This document shows, in pieces, positions 45,723-55,434 of a DNA stretch of 64,000 nucleotides. Both the position numbers and the translations under genes were made by a program. How positions within the stretch are numbered: position 1 is the stretch's first letter; the number at the start of each line of letters is the position of its first letter. This DNA is from Klebsiella pneumoniae (GTDB taxonomy: Bacteria > Myxococcota_A > UBA796 > SXON01): contig CAMAXZ010000015.1 in assembly GCA_945862325.1 (NCBI GenBank), positions 25,100 to 89,099 of the forward strand, read 5' to 3'. The notes beneath the pieces were generated by a model that was given only the letters and a program-made list of their open reading frames with translations, did not search any database and was not told the origin of the DNA.

Positions 45723-47330
45723 ATGGAAGCGATGCTCCTCGACCGGTCGATCCTCAGCCTTCGAGCTAAACTCGTCCCCGGCGCCGACGTGGTCCTCGGC
45801 CCCGACGCGCTCGCCTTCGTCGCGGGCCTCGCGCGCGCGTTCACGCCACGGGTGCGCGAGCTGCTCGCGCGCCGGCGGGACCGGCAGCTCGCCTGGGAAG
45901 GGGGAAGAAGGCCACACTTCAACCCAGACACCGCGCACGTGCGCGGCGCGGGGTGGGTGTGTGCGCCTCTGGCGCCGGAGCTGGTCGACCGCCGCGTGGA
46001 GATCACCGGGCCGCCGGAGCGCCGGATGGTGCTGCACGCCTTGAACTCTGGCGCGAACGTGTACATCGCGGACTTCGAGGACTCCCTCGCGCCCACCTTC
46101 GCCGCGCTCGTCGCGGGGCAGCGCACGCTGATGGAGGCCGTCCGACGCACCCTCCGCGACGAGAGCGGCGCGAGGCCGCTCACGCTCGGGACCCGCACGG
46201 CCGCGCTCGCCGTGCGCCCGCGCGGCTGGCACTTGTGGGAGAAGCACGCGCTCGTGGACGGCCATCCGGTGCCGGCGGCGTTGTTCGATGCCGGCTTGTT
46301 CCTGTACCACAACGCGCGTGAGCTCATGCGGCGGGGGTTCGCGCCGCACCTGTACCTACCCAAGCTGCAAGGTCAGCTCGAAGCACGACTCTGGAACGAC
46401 GTGCTGCTGCATGCCCAGCGCGCGCTCGGGGTCCCCCGCGGCACCGTCCGTGCCACGGTGCTGATCGAGACCCTGCCCGCGGCGTTCGAGATGGACGAGA
46501 TTCTGTGGGAGCTCCGCGAGCACGCCGCCGGGCTGAACTTTGGACGTTGGGACTACATCTTTTCGTGGGTGCGCGTGTTCGCGGAGCAGGCGCACGCGCT
46601 CCTGCCCGACCGCGACGCGGTGACGATGACCCAACCGTTCTTGCGTGCGTGTGTCCGGAGGCTCGTGCACGTGTGTCACACCCGGGGCGTGCACGCGATG
46701 GGCGGCATGGCGGCGCAGGTGCCGTCGCGCGACCCGCAGGCCACCGAGGCGGCGTTCGAGGCGGTGCGCGTCGACAAGCTGCGGGAGGTCCGCGACGGCT
46801 GCGACGGCACCTGGGTCGCGCACCCGGCGCTGGTGCCCGTCGCCCGCGCGGTGTTCGACGCGCACATGCGCGGTCCGAACCAGATCCACGTCGAACGCCC
46901 GTTCGCGCCAGTGACGGCCGCGGAGCTGCTCGAGGTGCCCACCGGTCCTCGCACCCCGGACGGGCTCCGTCGCTCCCTGTCGGTGTGCCTGCGGTACGTG
47001 GCCGCGTGGCTGGGCGGCACGGGCTGCGTCGCCCTCGACGGCCGCATGGAGGACGCCGCCACCGCGGAGATCGCGCGCTGCAGCGTGTGGCAGCAGATCC
47101 GGCATGCCGCTCCGCTCGACGATGGCGGGGTGGTCACCCTCGACCTCGTGCGCGGGATGCTCGGGGACCTCGTCGAAGAGCACGGCGCCGGCCTCTCGCC
47201 GGACGGTGCCGAGATGGAGCGGCTCGTCGATGCGCGCGGGCTGCTCGATCGGCTGCTGTCCGCCCCGAAGCTCCCGGACTTCCTGACGCTCCCCGCCTAC
47301 GAACGAATCCTCACCCTCGAGCCGGAGTAG
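45723..47330 (+). CDS. aceB: Malate synthase A
   Basis: The enzyme joins glyoxylate and acetyl-CoA to malate in the glyoxylate shunt. The 535-aa length is that of the A isoform. Motifs are [67 protein letters not shown] and [12 protein letters not shown]. The catalytic Asp/Glu and GRWD are kept. ATG 45732 would be an alternative start. The isocitrate lyase gene begins 4 nt after its stop. Confidence 0.95.
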   Translation: MEAMLLDRSILSLRAKLVPGADVVLGPDALAFVAGLARAFTPRVRELLARRRDRQLAWEGGRRPHFNPDTAHVRGAGWVCAPLAPELVDRRVEITGPPERRMVLHALNSGANVYIADFEDSLAPTFAALVAGQRTLMEAVRRTLRDESGARPLTLGTRTAALAVRPRGWHLWEKHALVDGHPVPAALFDAGLFLYHNARELMRRGFAPHLYLPKLQGQLEARLWNDVLLHAQRALGVPRGTVRATVLIETLPAAFEMDEILWELREHAAGLNFGRWDYIFSWVRVFAEQAHALLPDRDAVTMTQPFLRACVRRLVHVCHTRGVHAMGGMAAQVPSRDPQATEAAFEAVRVDKLREVRDGCDGTWVAHPALVPVARAVFDAHMRGPNQIHVERPFAPVTAAELLEVPTGPRTPDGLRRSLSVCLRYVAAWLGGTGCVALDGRMEDAATAEIARCSVWQQIRHAAPLDDGGVVTLDLVRGMLGDLVEEHGAGLSPDGAEMERLVDARGLLDRLLSAPKLPDFLTLPAYERILTLEPE

Positions 47331-47334
47331 ACAC

Positions 47335-48660
47335 ATGGACCTCGACACACGTTGGGACGGCATCACGCGCCCGTGGAGCGCCGCGGACACCGCGCGGCTC
47401 CGGGGTTCGGTACGCGTGGCACACACGCTCGCGGACCTGGGGGCGCGGCGGTTCTGGCAGCTCCTGCACACCCGCAGCCCGGTCAGCGCGCTGGGCGCCG
47501 TGACGGGCAACCAGGCGATGCAGCAGGTACGCGCGGGGCTGGAGGCCGTCTACGTCAGCGGCTGGCAGGTCGCGGCCGACGCCAACCTTTCGGGGCAGAC
47601 CTACCCGGATCAGAGCCTCTACCCGTCCAACTCGGTCCCGGCGCTCGTGCGTCGGATCAACGCGGCGCTCCTGCGCGCCGACCAGATCGAGTGCCTCGAC
47701 GGCGGGCCGCGGCGCGCCTGGATGGCGCCCGTCATCGCGGACGCCGAGGCGGGCTTCGGCGGGCCGTTGAACGCCTGGGAGCTCACGCGTCAGCTCATCG
47801 AGGCTGGCGCCGCGGCGGTCCACTTCGAGGACCAGCTCGCGGCCGAGAAGAAGTGCGGGCACCTCGGGGGCAAGGTGCTCCTGCCGGTCCGGAGCTTCGT
47901 ACGTACCTTGCTCGCCGCTCGCCTCGCCGCGGACGTCAGCGACGTGCCGACGGTGCTGATCGCGCGCACCGACGCCGAGAGCGCCACCCTGCTCACCTCG
48001 GACGTCGATCCGCTCGACGCGCCGTTCTTGACCGGCGAGCGCACCGCGGAGGGGTTCTTCCGCTTCCGAGGTGGGATCGACGCCGCGATCGTCCGGGCCC
48101 GCGCCTACGCGCCCTACGCGGACGTGCTGTGGTGCGAGACCCGCGCGCCGGACCTCGCGACGGCGCGCCGCTTCGCGGAGGGTGTGCACGCGCGCTTCCC
48201 GGGGAAGCTCCTGGCGTACAACTGCTCGCCGAGCTTCAACTGGCGGGCCAACCTCGGCCGCGACGAGCTGGCGCGGTTCCAGACGGACCTCGCCGCGATG
48301 GGCTACCGGTTCCAGTTCGTCACGCTCGCGGGGTTCCACAGCTTGAATCACGGGATGTGGCAGCTCTCGCGCGGGTTCGTGGAGCGCGGCATGCCGGCGT
48401 ACGCGGCCTTGCAGGCCGAAGAGATCGCGTCGGAGTCGGACGGGTACAGCGCCGCGCGCCACCAGCAGGAGGTCGGGACGGGGTGGTTCGACGAGGTGGC
48501 GCGGGTCCTCGCGGGCGGCGGCGCCGTCAGCACGGAGGCGCTCGCGGGGAGCACCGAGGCGGCGCAGTTCGTGCCGTCCACACGAACGCGCCCGAGCACG
48601 CCGAAGGCGGCACCGAAGGCCCCGCGTCGCCGCCGCACGACGGCGACGTCGCAGGGCTGA
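47335..48660 (+). CDS. aceA: Isocitrate lyase
   Basis: The enzyme cleaves isocitrate to glyoxylate and succinate. The product is 441 aa. The signature KKCGH ([13 protein letters not shown]) with the catalytic Cys is present. Also seen are [36 protein letters not shown] and [13 protein letters not shown]. The C-terminus adds a basic low-complexity tail ([19 protein letters not shown]) not needed for the fold. It is paired with aceB in one operon, supporting growth on acetate or fatty acids. Confidence 0.96.
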   Translation: MDLDTRWDGITRPWSAADTARLRGSVRVAHTLADLGARRFWQLLHTRSPVSALGAVTGNQAMQQVRAGLEAVYVSGWQVAADANLSGQTYPDQSLYPSNSVPALVRRINAALLRADQIECLDGGPRRAWMAPVIADAEAGFGGPLNAWELTRQLIEAGAAAVHFEDQLAAEKKCGHLGGKVLLPVRSFVRTLLAARLAADVSDVPTVLIARTDAESATLLTSDVDPLDAPFLTGERTAEGFFRFRGGIDAAIVRARAYAPYADVLWCETRAPDLATARRFAEGVHARFPGKLLAYNCSPSFNWRANLGRDELARFQTDLAAMGYRFQFVTLAGFHSLNHGMWQLSRGFVERGMPAYAALQAEEIASESDGYSAARHQQEVGTGWFDEVARVLAGGGAVSTEALAGSTEAAQFVPSTRTRPSTPKAAPKAPRRRRTTATSQG

Positions 48661-48712
48661 CGCGGCCGGCCGCCCGCCGATGGATTAGCCTCCGACGCCA
48701 CTCGGAGCCTGA

Positions 48713-49567
48713 ATGAACGTCGCTCTCCTCGGCACGGGCCTGCTCGGCGCCGGCATGGTCGAAAACCTCCTGGGGAAGGGACACACGGTCTCCGTGTGGA
48801 ACCGCACCGCCGCGAAGGCGGAGCGCCTCGGCGGCCTCGGGGCGCGGGTGGCGGCGACCCCGGCGGACGCGGCGCGGGGCGCCGAGCGCGTCCACCTCGT
48901 GCTCAGCGCCGACGACGCGGTCGACGCCACGATCGACGCCGCGCGCCCGGGCCTCGAGGCGGGCGCGTGGATCCTCGACCACAGCACCAACCTCCCGCCG
49001 CGCGTCGCCTCCCGCCACGCGGCGTTGCGCGCCGACGGGCTGCGCTACGTCCACGCCCCGGTGTTCATGGGCCCGCAGAACGCCCGCGAAGCGAGCGGCA
49101 TCATGCTGCTGTCCGCCTCCTCCGACGAGGCGGCGGCGCTCACGCCCCTGCTCGGCGAGATGACCGGGAAGGTGTGGCACGTGGGCGACCGCCCGGACCT
49201 CGCCGCGGTCTACAAGCTCGTGGGCAACGGGCTCCTCGTGTCCTTCTCCGGCGCCTTCGGCGACGTGTTCGCGATGGCGGCGGCGCAGGGCCTCTCCCCC
49301 GAGCAGACCCTCGCGATCTTCGACCATTGGCGCCCCGGCGGCGCGCTGCCGATGTTCGGGGCGCGGGTCGCGGCCCGCGGCACGAACCCGGTGAGCTGGG
49401 AGCTCGACATGGCGCGCAAGGACGTCCGGCTGATGATCGAGTCGGCGGGCGGGCCCGAAGGCCTCGTGGTGTTGCCGGCGGTGGCGCAGGCCATGGACGA
49501 GGCGATCGCGGAGGGCCTCGGGCAGAAGGACTACGCCGTGTACGCGTGGCCCCGCGGCCGCCGATGA
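48713..49567 (+). CDS. NAD(P)-dependent beta-hydroxyacid dehydrogenase (HIBADH/GLYR family)
   Basis: The protein is 284 aa. The Rossmann start MNVALLGTGLLGAGMVENLL (GxGxxGxxM) is followed by VWNRTAAKAERL and the substrate motif DHSTNLPPRVASRH. The catalytic Lys is in AVYKLVGNGLL. The family covers 3-hydroxyisobutyrate dehydrogenase, glyoxylate/succinic-semialdehyde reductase and tartronate-semialdehyde reductase. Its place after the glyoxylate shunt and before an aldehyde dehydrogenase suggests glyoxylate or semialdehyde handling. Confidence 0.88.
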   Translation: MNVALLGTGLLGAGMVENLLGKGHTVSVWNRTAAKAERLGGLGARVAATPADAARGAERVHLVLSADDAVDATIDAARPGLEAGAWILDHSTNLPPRVASRHAALRADGLRYVHAPVFMGPQNAREASGIMLLSASSDEAAALTPLLGEMTGKVWHVGDRPDLAAVYKLVGNGLLVSFSGAFGDVFAMAAAQGLSPEQTLAIFDHWRPGGALPMFGARVAARGTNPVSWELDMARKDVRLMIESAGGPEGLVVLPAVAQAMDEAIAEGLGQKDYAVYAWPRGRR

Positions 49568-49580
49568 GCCGGCGTCGCGG

Positions 49581-50951
49581 ATGATCGACGTCGTCGATCC
49601 GTTCGATGGCACGGTCGTCGGGCACGTCGAGCCGACCGACGCCGGCGGCGTCGAGGGCGCGGTGGCGCGCGCCCGCGGCGCGGCGGAGGCCGGCGCCCCA
49701 CCGGCGTGGCGCCGTGCCGCGATCCTCGACACCGTCGCCGCACGGCTCGAGGCGGACCGGGAGGTGTGGGCGCGGCGGATCCAGCGGGAAGCCGGAAAGC
49801 CCATCCGCGCCGCGCGCGTGGAGGCGGAGCGCGCGGCGTCCACGTTCCGCTTCGCCGCGGCCGAGGCCCGTGCGCTCGCCGGCGAGGTCGTGCCGCTCGA
49901 CGCCGCGGCGGCCGGGGAGGGGCGCCTCGGGTTCACCGTGCGCGAGCCGATGGGGGTGGTCGCGGCGATCACCCCGTTCAATTTCCCGCTGAACCTCGTC
50001 GCGCACAAGCTCGCGCCCGCGGTGGCGGCGGGCTGCGCCGTCGTGCTGAAGCCGGCGGAGCGGGCGCCGCTCTCCGCGGTGGCCCTCGTGGCTGCGATTC
50101 GCGACGCGGGGTGGCCGGAGTCGGCGTTGCAGGTCGTTCACGGCCCGGGCGCCCTCGTCGGCGAGCCGCTCGTGACACATCCGGATGTGTCGGTCGTCAC
50201 GTTCACGGGGAGCGAGCGGGTGGGGCGGCGTCTGCGGCTCCTGGCCCCCGAGAAGCGGGTGTTGCTCGAGCTGGGGGGCGCCGCGGCCGTCGTGGTGGAC
50301 GCCGACGCGGACCTGGACCGCGCCGCCGACGCGATCGTCTCGGGCGGGTTCGGCTACGCGGGCCAGTCCTGCATCTCCGTGCAGCGGGTGTACGTGTCGG
50401 CACCGCGCGCGGCGGCGCTGCTGGACCGCGTGCGCCACGGCGCCTCGGCGCTCGTCGTGGGAGACCCGGCGCTCGACGACACCGACGTCGGCCCGATGAT
50501 CCACCGCGACGAGGCCGTCCGCGTGGCGGCCTGGGTGGCGGACGCGCGCCGCGCGGGGGCCCGATGTGTCGTGGGGGGCGGCGCGCCCCGCGGGGCCCTG
50601 CTCGACCCGACCGTGCTCACCGACGTCCCGTCGACCCACGCGCTGCTGACCGAGGAGGTGTTCGGGCCGGTGGTGGTGGTGGTGCCGGTGGCGTCGATCG
50701 ACGAAGGCATCGCGCGGGCGAACGACACACGGTTCGGGCTCAATGTGTCGGTGTACACGGCGCGCCTCGATGTCGCGCTCGACGCCGCGCGACGCTTGCG
50801 CGCGGGCACCGTGCTGGTGAACGAGAGCCCGACCTGGCGCGCGGATCAGATGCCGTACGGCGGCGAGGGGGCCTCCGGCAACACCCGGGAGGGGCCGCGC
50901 TACGCCGCTCGCGCCTTCACGCGCGAGAAGCTGGTGGTGCTGCGTGGCTGA
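49581..50951 (+). CDS. NAD(P)-dependent aldehyde dehydrogenase
   Basis: The protein is 456 aa. Motifs are ITPFNFPLNLVAHKLAPAV, CAVVLKPAERAPLS, the NAD-loop VVTFTGSERVGRRL, Glu in LLELGGAAAVV, and the catalytic Cys in FGYAGQSCISVQRV. YAGQSCISVQR is the form seen in lactaldehyde, glycolaldehyde or glyceraldehyde-3-phosphate (non-phosphorylating) branches; a semialdehyde is also possible. It lies 13 nt after the dehydrogenase gene and overlaps the YkgJ gene by 8 nt. Confidence 0.9.
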   Translation: MIDVVDPFDGTVVGHVEPTDAGGVEGAVARARGAAEAGAPPAWRRAAILDTVAARLEADREVWARRIQREAGKPIRAARVEAERAASTFRFAAAEARALAGEVVPLDAAAAGEGRLGFTVREPMGVVAAITPFNFPLNLVAHKLAPAVAAGCAVVLKPAERAPLSAVALVAAIRDAGWPESALQVVHGPGALVGEPLVTHPDVSVVTFTGSERVGRRLRLLAPEKRVLLELGGAAAVVVDADADLDRAADAIVSGGFGYAGQSCISVQRVYVSAPRAAALLDRVRHGASALVVGDPALDDTDVGPMIHRDEAVRVAAWVADARRAGARCVVGGGAPRGALLDPTVLTDVPSTHALLTEEVFGPVVVVVPVASIDEGIARANDTRFGLNVSVYTARLDVALDAARRLRAGTVLVNESPTWRADQMPYGGEGASGNTREGPRYAARAFTREKLVVLRG

Positions 50952-51804
50952 GGCACGAGCGCTCGCCGAGCCGCGACACATGTGTCATGCGTGTGGCGGG
51001 TGTTGCCACGGCGTGCGCGTGCGCCCCATCGACACCGAGGAGCACGCGCGGGTCGCCGCGCTCGCGGCGCAGCTCGGCGTGGCGGAGCCGTGGGTCGACG
51101 GCGCGCTCCGCACGGTCGACGGGCGCTGCGCGCTGCTCGACGACGACCGGCGTTGTCGGCTGCACGGCGCCTTCGGGGCCGCGGCCAAGCCCCACGTGTG
51201 CCGCCAGTACCCGCTCGTCGCGGTGGACCTCGACGTGGAGGAGCGGGTGGGGGTCGACCCGGGCTGCTACACCTTCTTCGAGAGCCGGGAAGCGGGCGCG
51301 CGGCTCGCGTTGGACGACCTCGCGGTGACCCCGGGCTCGTCCGACGAGGGGCAACGGAGCCGGGAGCGCGCGCTCCTCGATCAGGTGTGCCCGGCAGACG
51401 CGAGCCCGCGAGACGTGTTGGCCCGCCTCATGGGGGATCCGGACGCGGCGTGGGCGCGCTGGCAGGCGCAGGTCCGCGCGCGGCGCGCCACGATCGAGCC
51501 GCTCCTCGCGCGCGAGGACACCGGTGGCCCGGCCCGCGCCGGGGCGCGCGCGCTGCTCGACGCCACCGACGCCCACCCCGCGCGGCTGCCGTCCCTGACG
51601 CCGGCGTTGGCGCGGCACGCCGTCGCCTCGGCGCGCGCGTTGGTGTTCTTGCGGCTCGTGCGCACATTGCCCCCCGAGGCGGTGCTCGTCACGAGCCTGC
51701 TCGGGTTCGTGGCGGCGGGGGCGTGCGAGGAGCCCGCGGCCGCCGTCGCGGCGTGGAGCCGTGTCCTGCGGGCGCCCGCGTTCGCGCGCGCCCTCGTGGG
51801 CTGA
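50944..51804 (+). CDS. YkgJ-family Cys-cluster protein
   Basis: The protein is 286 aa from GTG 50944, overlapping the aldehyde dehydrogenase stop. The N-terminal cluster HACGGCCHGVRV is followed by CALLDDDRRCRLHG and KPHVCRQYPLV, the Cys pattern of the YkgJ (CxxCxxCC) proteins thought to hold Zn or Fe-S. The C-terminal half is helical. The family is predicted to be a metal-cluster protein of unknown activity. A second YkgJ gene lies at 54.0-55.4 kb. Confidence 0.85.
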   Translation: MAEARALAEPRHMCHACGGCCHGVRVRPIDTEEHARVAALAAQLGVAEPWVDGALRTVDGRCALLDDDRRCRLHGAFGAAAKPHVCRQYPLVAVDLDVEERVGVDPGCYTFFESREAGARLALDDLAVTPGSSDEGQRSRERALLDQVCPADASPRDVLARLMGDPDAAWARWQAQVRARRATIEPLLAREDTGGPARAGARALLDATDAHPARLPSLTPALARHAVASARALVFLRLVRTLPPEAVLVTSLLGFVAAGACEEPAAAVAAWSRVLRAPAFARALVG

Positions 51805-51807
51805 CCT

Positions 51808-53070
51808 TCAGGGCGCGGCGGGAGGCTCGGGAGGTGTGGGCGCAGGCGGTTCGTCCGTCTTGCCTTGCTTCTTCTCCTTCCGAAGCTCCTTCCTGGCCTT
51901 CTTGAGCTCGTCGCGGTTGTCCTTCCACCCCTCGCGCAGCTTCCGCTCACGCACGCGGGTGGGACCGCCGAAGCGGTAGCTGAGCTCGGTGCTCTGCAGG
52001 AGCCACGCCCCCGGCACGCTCGACACGCCGACGCCGACGCGGGCCTCGAGGTGCTTCCAGGCGAAGTGCCAAGCGATCGACGCGGCGGCCGCCTCGGTGA
52101 TCGGCACGAACCCGTTGTAGGAGAGCGCGTCGTCGATGTCGAGGAAGTCGAGCACGGCGTCGGGGGCGGTCGTCGTCGACTTGCCCCAGAGGATCGCCTC
52201 CGCTTGCAGGATGATGCTGTCCCGTCGGTTCAGGCGCACGTCGGTGGCGATGCGCGCCGTCACGGCCTCGCCGTCGGCGCGCGCGCCGAGCACCGGGGCT
52301 CCGTCCAGCCCTTCGCCGGTGATGAGCTCCGCGATGTCGCTGATGTCCAGCTCGCCTTCGACGTAGCCCTTCGTCCAGCCGCCGCCGATGTGGAGCGACC
52401 ACGGCTCGAGGAGGCGGATGGACATCGCGCCGCCGGCTTCGAGGTAGCGGGCGTTGACCGCTTCACGAGGAAATACGTAGTAGTTGACGTAGGGGCCGAT
52501 GTCGAAGGGCCCCCCTTCGGTGATGTGCGCCTTGGCCTGTACGTTGAAGATGCCGAGCACGTCGAGCGGGACGCTGGTGCCGACCTGGATGTGCGGGAGC
52601 ACGCCGATCGTGAGGTTCACGACACCCAGCTTCACTTCGCCCCACTCGAGGGTGTACGCGGTGAAGTCCACCTGGCCGCGAGGGTTCTGCGGCAGGTGGA
52701 ACGGGGAGGGCTTCAGGAACTGAAAGAACTTCTTGTCGATCACCCGGGCGTCTTCGGCGTCCCCGCTGATCTGTCCGGTCTGCAGCGGAGGCGGCGGCGG
52801 GTCGGTGGCCTGTCCCTGGAGCTGATCGAGGCTGAGGGTGGGCGGCGCGGGCTCCGGCGCGCCGGCCGGCGGCTCCGCCGGGGGCGCGTCGGCCGGAGGT
52901 GCGTCGGCCGGAGGTGCGTCGGCGGGAGGTGCGTCGGCGGGAGGTGCGTCGGCCGGGGGCGCGTCGGTAGCGGGCGCGTCGGCCGTCGGCTGCGGCTCGG
53001 CGGGGGAGGGCTCGCCGGTGGGCGCGGGATCGGCGGCGAAGGCACGGGAGAGCAGGAGCAGCATCAGCAT
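51808..53070 (-). CDS. Exported beta-rich protein with Pro/Ala repeat spacer, likely outer-membrane
   Basis: The protein is 420 aa from ATG 53070, with GAGGATGTCACC ahead. The signal peptide is MLMLLLLSRAFAADP. A long spacer of DAPPA repeats (about 30-65) leads to a beta-strand-rich domain of about 300 residues (GEVKLGVVNLTIGVLPHIQV, NYYVFPREAVNARYLEAGG, WHFAWKHLEARVGVGVSS) ending in TELSYRFGG, which suggests a membrane barrel. The C-terminus is a Lys-rich helix and a Pro-rich end. No family recognised. Confidence 0.72.
   Translation of the reverse strand: MLMLLLLSRAFAADPAPTGEPSPAEPQPTADAPATDAPPADAPPADAPPADAPPADAPPADAPPAEPPAGAPEPAPPTLSLDQLQGQATDPPPPPLQTGQISGDAEDARVIDKKFFQFLKPSPFHLPQNPRGQVDFTAYTLEWGEVKLGVVNLTIGVLPHIQVGTSVPLDVLGIFNVQAKAHITEGGPFDIGPYVNYYVFPREAVNARYLEAGGAMSIRLLEPWSLHIGGGWTKGYVEGELDISDIAELITGEGLDGAPVLGARADGEAVTARIATDVRLNRRDSIILQAEAILWGKSTTTAPDAVLDFLDIDDALSYNGFVPITEAAAASIAWHFAWKHLEARVGVGVSSVPGAWLLQSTELSYRFGGPTRVRERKLREGWKDNRDELKKARKELRKEKKQGKTDEPPAPTPPEPPAAP
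52886..52975 (-). repeat. Six tandem 15-bp units encoding DAPPA spacers
   Basis: On the plus strand the unit is GCGTCGGCCGGAGGT with slight drift (for example GGCGGGAGGT, GGCCGGGGGC). On the minus strand it codes repeated D-A-P-P-A. Being in frame, slippage would only change spacer length. Confidence 0.8.
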
Positions 53071-53161
53071 GGTGACATCCTCGCTCGCCGAGGTGCTCCG
53101 CCGCAAGTCGGACTTGGTGACGGGCGCGTGACGGACCCCGTGCGCACCGGCGTTCCCGTCG

Positions 53162-54037
53162 CTACGGTCCGGCGGCGGCGGGGCCGGTCGGGGTCGCCCT
53201 CCAGCCCCGTCGGTGGGCGCGGGCCCGCACGAGCTCCGCGCCGAACAGCAGGATCTGGGACGACCAGTACACCCACACGAGCAGCGCGACGAGGGCGCCC
53301 GCGCCGCCGTAGCTCGTCTCGAGGCCGCTGCGTCCGATGTAGGCCCCCAACGCGAGCTTCCCGACCAGGAAGAGCGCGGCCGCGCCCGCGGCGCCCACGC
53401 CGACGTCGGCCCACGGGGCGCGGCAGACGGGGAGCCACCGGTAGATCGCCGCGAACAGCGCGGTGACCAGCAGGAGGGACACGACCGGGTCCGCCGCGGT
53501 GAAGGCGGCTCGCGGCAGGTCGACGGCCTCGGCGAGCCAGGCGCCGGCGGCGGCGAGCGCCGCGCTCGTCGCCACGGACACGAGCAACAGGGCGCCGACG
53601 AGCAGGACGAGGCCGAACGAGGCGGCGCGCGCGCGGATGGTGGCCAGGATCCCGCGGGCCCCGCACGGCGGCACCTCGAAGATGCGGTCCAGGGTGGCGC
53701 GCAGCTCGACGAAGATCGAGGTTGCCCTCAGCCCCAAGGTGCCGAACCCCACGATCGTGGCGAAGACCGAGCCCCCGCCCTGGTTCGAACGTGCCACCAC
53801 GTCTTCGACCACACGCGCGCCGGCGGCGCCGAGGGTCGCGCGCAGCTGCTCGGCGAGCTCCCCGCGGGCGGCGTCCTCGCCGAACACGGCCCCCGCCACC
53901 GCGACGACGATCACGACGATCGGCGCAAGCGAAAAGACCGCGTAGTACGCGAGCGCCGCGCCCGCCCTCGGCGCGTCGTGCGCGGCGAGCCCGCGCCACA
54001 CCTCCGCGAGCAGCACGAGCGGCGCCGGGAGCTTCAC
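53162..54037 (-). CDS. YihY/BrkB-family inner-membrane protein
   Basis: The protein is 291 aa from GTG 54037, which overlaps the upstream stop (GTGA). Six hydrophobic segments are visible. The family hallmarks are ALAYYAVFSLAPIVVIVVAV near the N-terminus and WVYWSSQILLFGAEL near the C-terminus. YihY proteins were once called ribonuclease BN; they are membrane proteins, possibly transporters. It is coupled to the YkgJ gene upstream. Confidence 0.92.
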   Translation of the reverse strand: MKLPAPLVLLAEVWRGLAAHDAPRAGAALAYYAVFSLAPIVVIVVAVAGAVFGEDAARGELAEQLRATLGAAGARVVEDVVARSNQGGGSVFATIVGFGTLGLRATSIFVELRATLDRIFEVPPCGARGILATIRARAASFGLVLLVGALLLVSVATSAALAAAGAWLAEAVDLPRAAFTAADPVVSLLLVTALFAAIYRWLPVCRAPWADVGVGAAGAAALFLVGKLALGAYIGRSGLETSYGGAGALVALLVWVYWSSQILLFGAELVRARAHRRGWRATPTGPAAAGP

Positions 54038-55386
54038 GACATCGCGGCGCGCGCGACGCCCGGCGCGCGCGCCTCCCACTGCGCGAACAGCTGCGTGAGG
54101 GGCTTCAGCGGCGCTTCGAGCCGTCGCGCGACGAGGGCGTGGCCGGCGTCCCAGTCGGAGCCGGCGACGCGCGCCACCCGCCACGCCACGGCGAGGCGCA
54201 ACAGCGCCGCCCACGGACGCCCCTCGACGAGCGCGCCCGAGCCGAACAGGCGGCTGCGCCACGAACGACGGAGGAGGGCGTACGGGTGCGGGTCTGCGGG
54301 GGCGGCGCCCGCCGCGACGGCCCGAAGCGCGGCGACGAGCAGCGCCGTCGAGGGGTGGGGCGGTCCGCCGGCCGCGGTGAAACGCTCGACCAGCGCCGCC
54401 GCGAGCTCGCGGAGCCCGTCGGGGTCCGGCGGCGGAAGCTCCGCGCCCGCCGGGTCGTCGGTCTCGAGCGCCGCCACGGCGTCGTCGGGGCCGTCGGCGT
54501 GAGGGGCGCAGCGGGCGAGGGCGGACTGCCACCGCGCGGTCTCCCGCACCAGCGCGTCGAGCGCGTCGCCCGGCGACGCGGCGAGGTCGAGGAGCGACAC
54601 CCAACGATCCCGCAGGGGCCAGAACAGCGAGGCGTCGACGGCGATGGTCGCCTGGCCGGCGGCGGCGCGCACGAGGGGATGGACGAGCGGGAGCACGCCG
54701 GCGCGCATCGCCTCGTGCGCCAGCGAGCCGGCGTCGGCGCCGATCGGCTGGGCGTCGTCGTCGCCCGCGCGCGAGAACGACGCGCAGCCGTTGTCGTCGT
54801 AGAGCCGCGCGCCGTCCACGTCCACCTCGAGCGCCAGGGGGAAGAGGCGGCAGAACAGCGGCTTGGAGCTCGGTCCGAACCGGGCGTGCAGCCCGCAGCG
54901 CGCGCCACGGTCGAGGAACACGCACGCTCCGTCGGCGGTGGTGGCGAGGAAGCGCGCGCCGCTCGGATCGACACGCACGAACCGCCGCTCGAGGCGCGCG
55001 TCCTCGAGCGCGCACGCCGAGATCCGGGCGATGTCCGCGTCGAGCAACGGGCCGAGGGCGAGCCCCGAACAACAGGATCCAGAGCCCTGGCAGGAGAAGC
55101 GCGCGTCGGGCAGGACGCGAAGCGTCGTGGGCCCCCTCCGCGCCCGGGCCCGGACGTCGGCGGCCGCCGGGACGTCGAGCGCCCTCAGGAGGAGGAGGGC
55201 GCGCACGGCCGCGGCGCCGTGGCGCGCCACGACCTCGCCCAGCGGACGGCCATCGAGCGCGGCGATCGTGCCCCTCACGGGGCCGAGGTCGAGGCGCCGC
55301 CGAAAGGTTGGATCATCGAGGATGACGGAGTCGCCTGCGTGGGTTGCACGCACGTCCGGGGCGAGGCGGGCGGGGGTGTCGGGCAT
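54034..55386 (-). CDS. YkgJ-family Cys-cluster protein, long form
   Basis: The protein is 450 aa from ATG 55386, with GGGGCGC just before; ATG 55395 is an alternative. The Cys cluster CQGSGSCCSGLALG is followed by CVFLDRGARCGLHARFG and KPLFCRLFPLALEVD, the same layout as the 50.9-kb gene. The C-terminal ~200 residues are helical with repeated Ala-rich helices. Probably a Zn or Fe-S protein; the role is unknown. It is divergent from the cyanophycinase-like gene. Confidence 0.83.
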   Translation of the reverse strand: MPDTPARLAPDVRATHAGDSVILDDPTFRRRLDLGPVRGTIAALDGRPLGEVVARHGAAAVRALLLLRALDVPAAADVRARARRGPTTLRVLPDARFSCQGSGSCCSGLALGPLLDADIARISACALEDARLERRFVRVDPSGARFLATTADGACVFLDRGARCGLHARFGPSSKPLFCRLFPLALEVDVDGARLYDDNGCASFSRAGDDDAQPIGADAGSLAHEAMRAGVLPLVHPLVRAAAGQATIAVDASLFWPLRDRWVSLLDLAASPGDALDALVRETARWQSALARCAPHADGPDDAVAALETDDPAGAELPPPDPDGLRELAAALVERFTAAGGPPHPSTALLVAALRAVAAGAAPADPHPYALLRRSWRSRLFGSGALVEGRPWAALLRLAVAWRVARVAGSDWDAGHALVARRLEAPLKPLTQLFAQWEARAPGVARAAMS

Positions 55387-55434
55387 GCGCCCCATCCTAA
55401 GTCGCGGCGATACAGGCGCCGCGGGGGGACGAGA

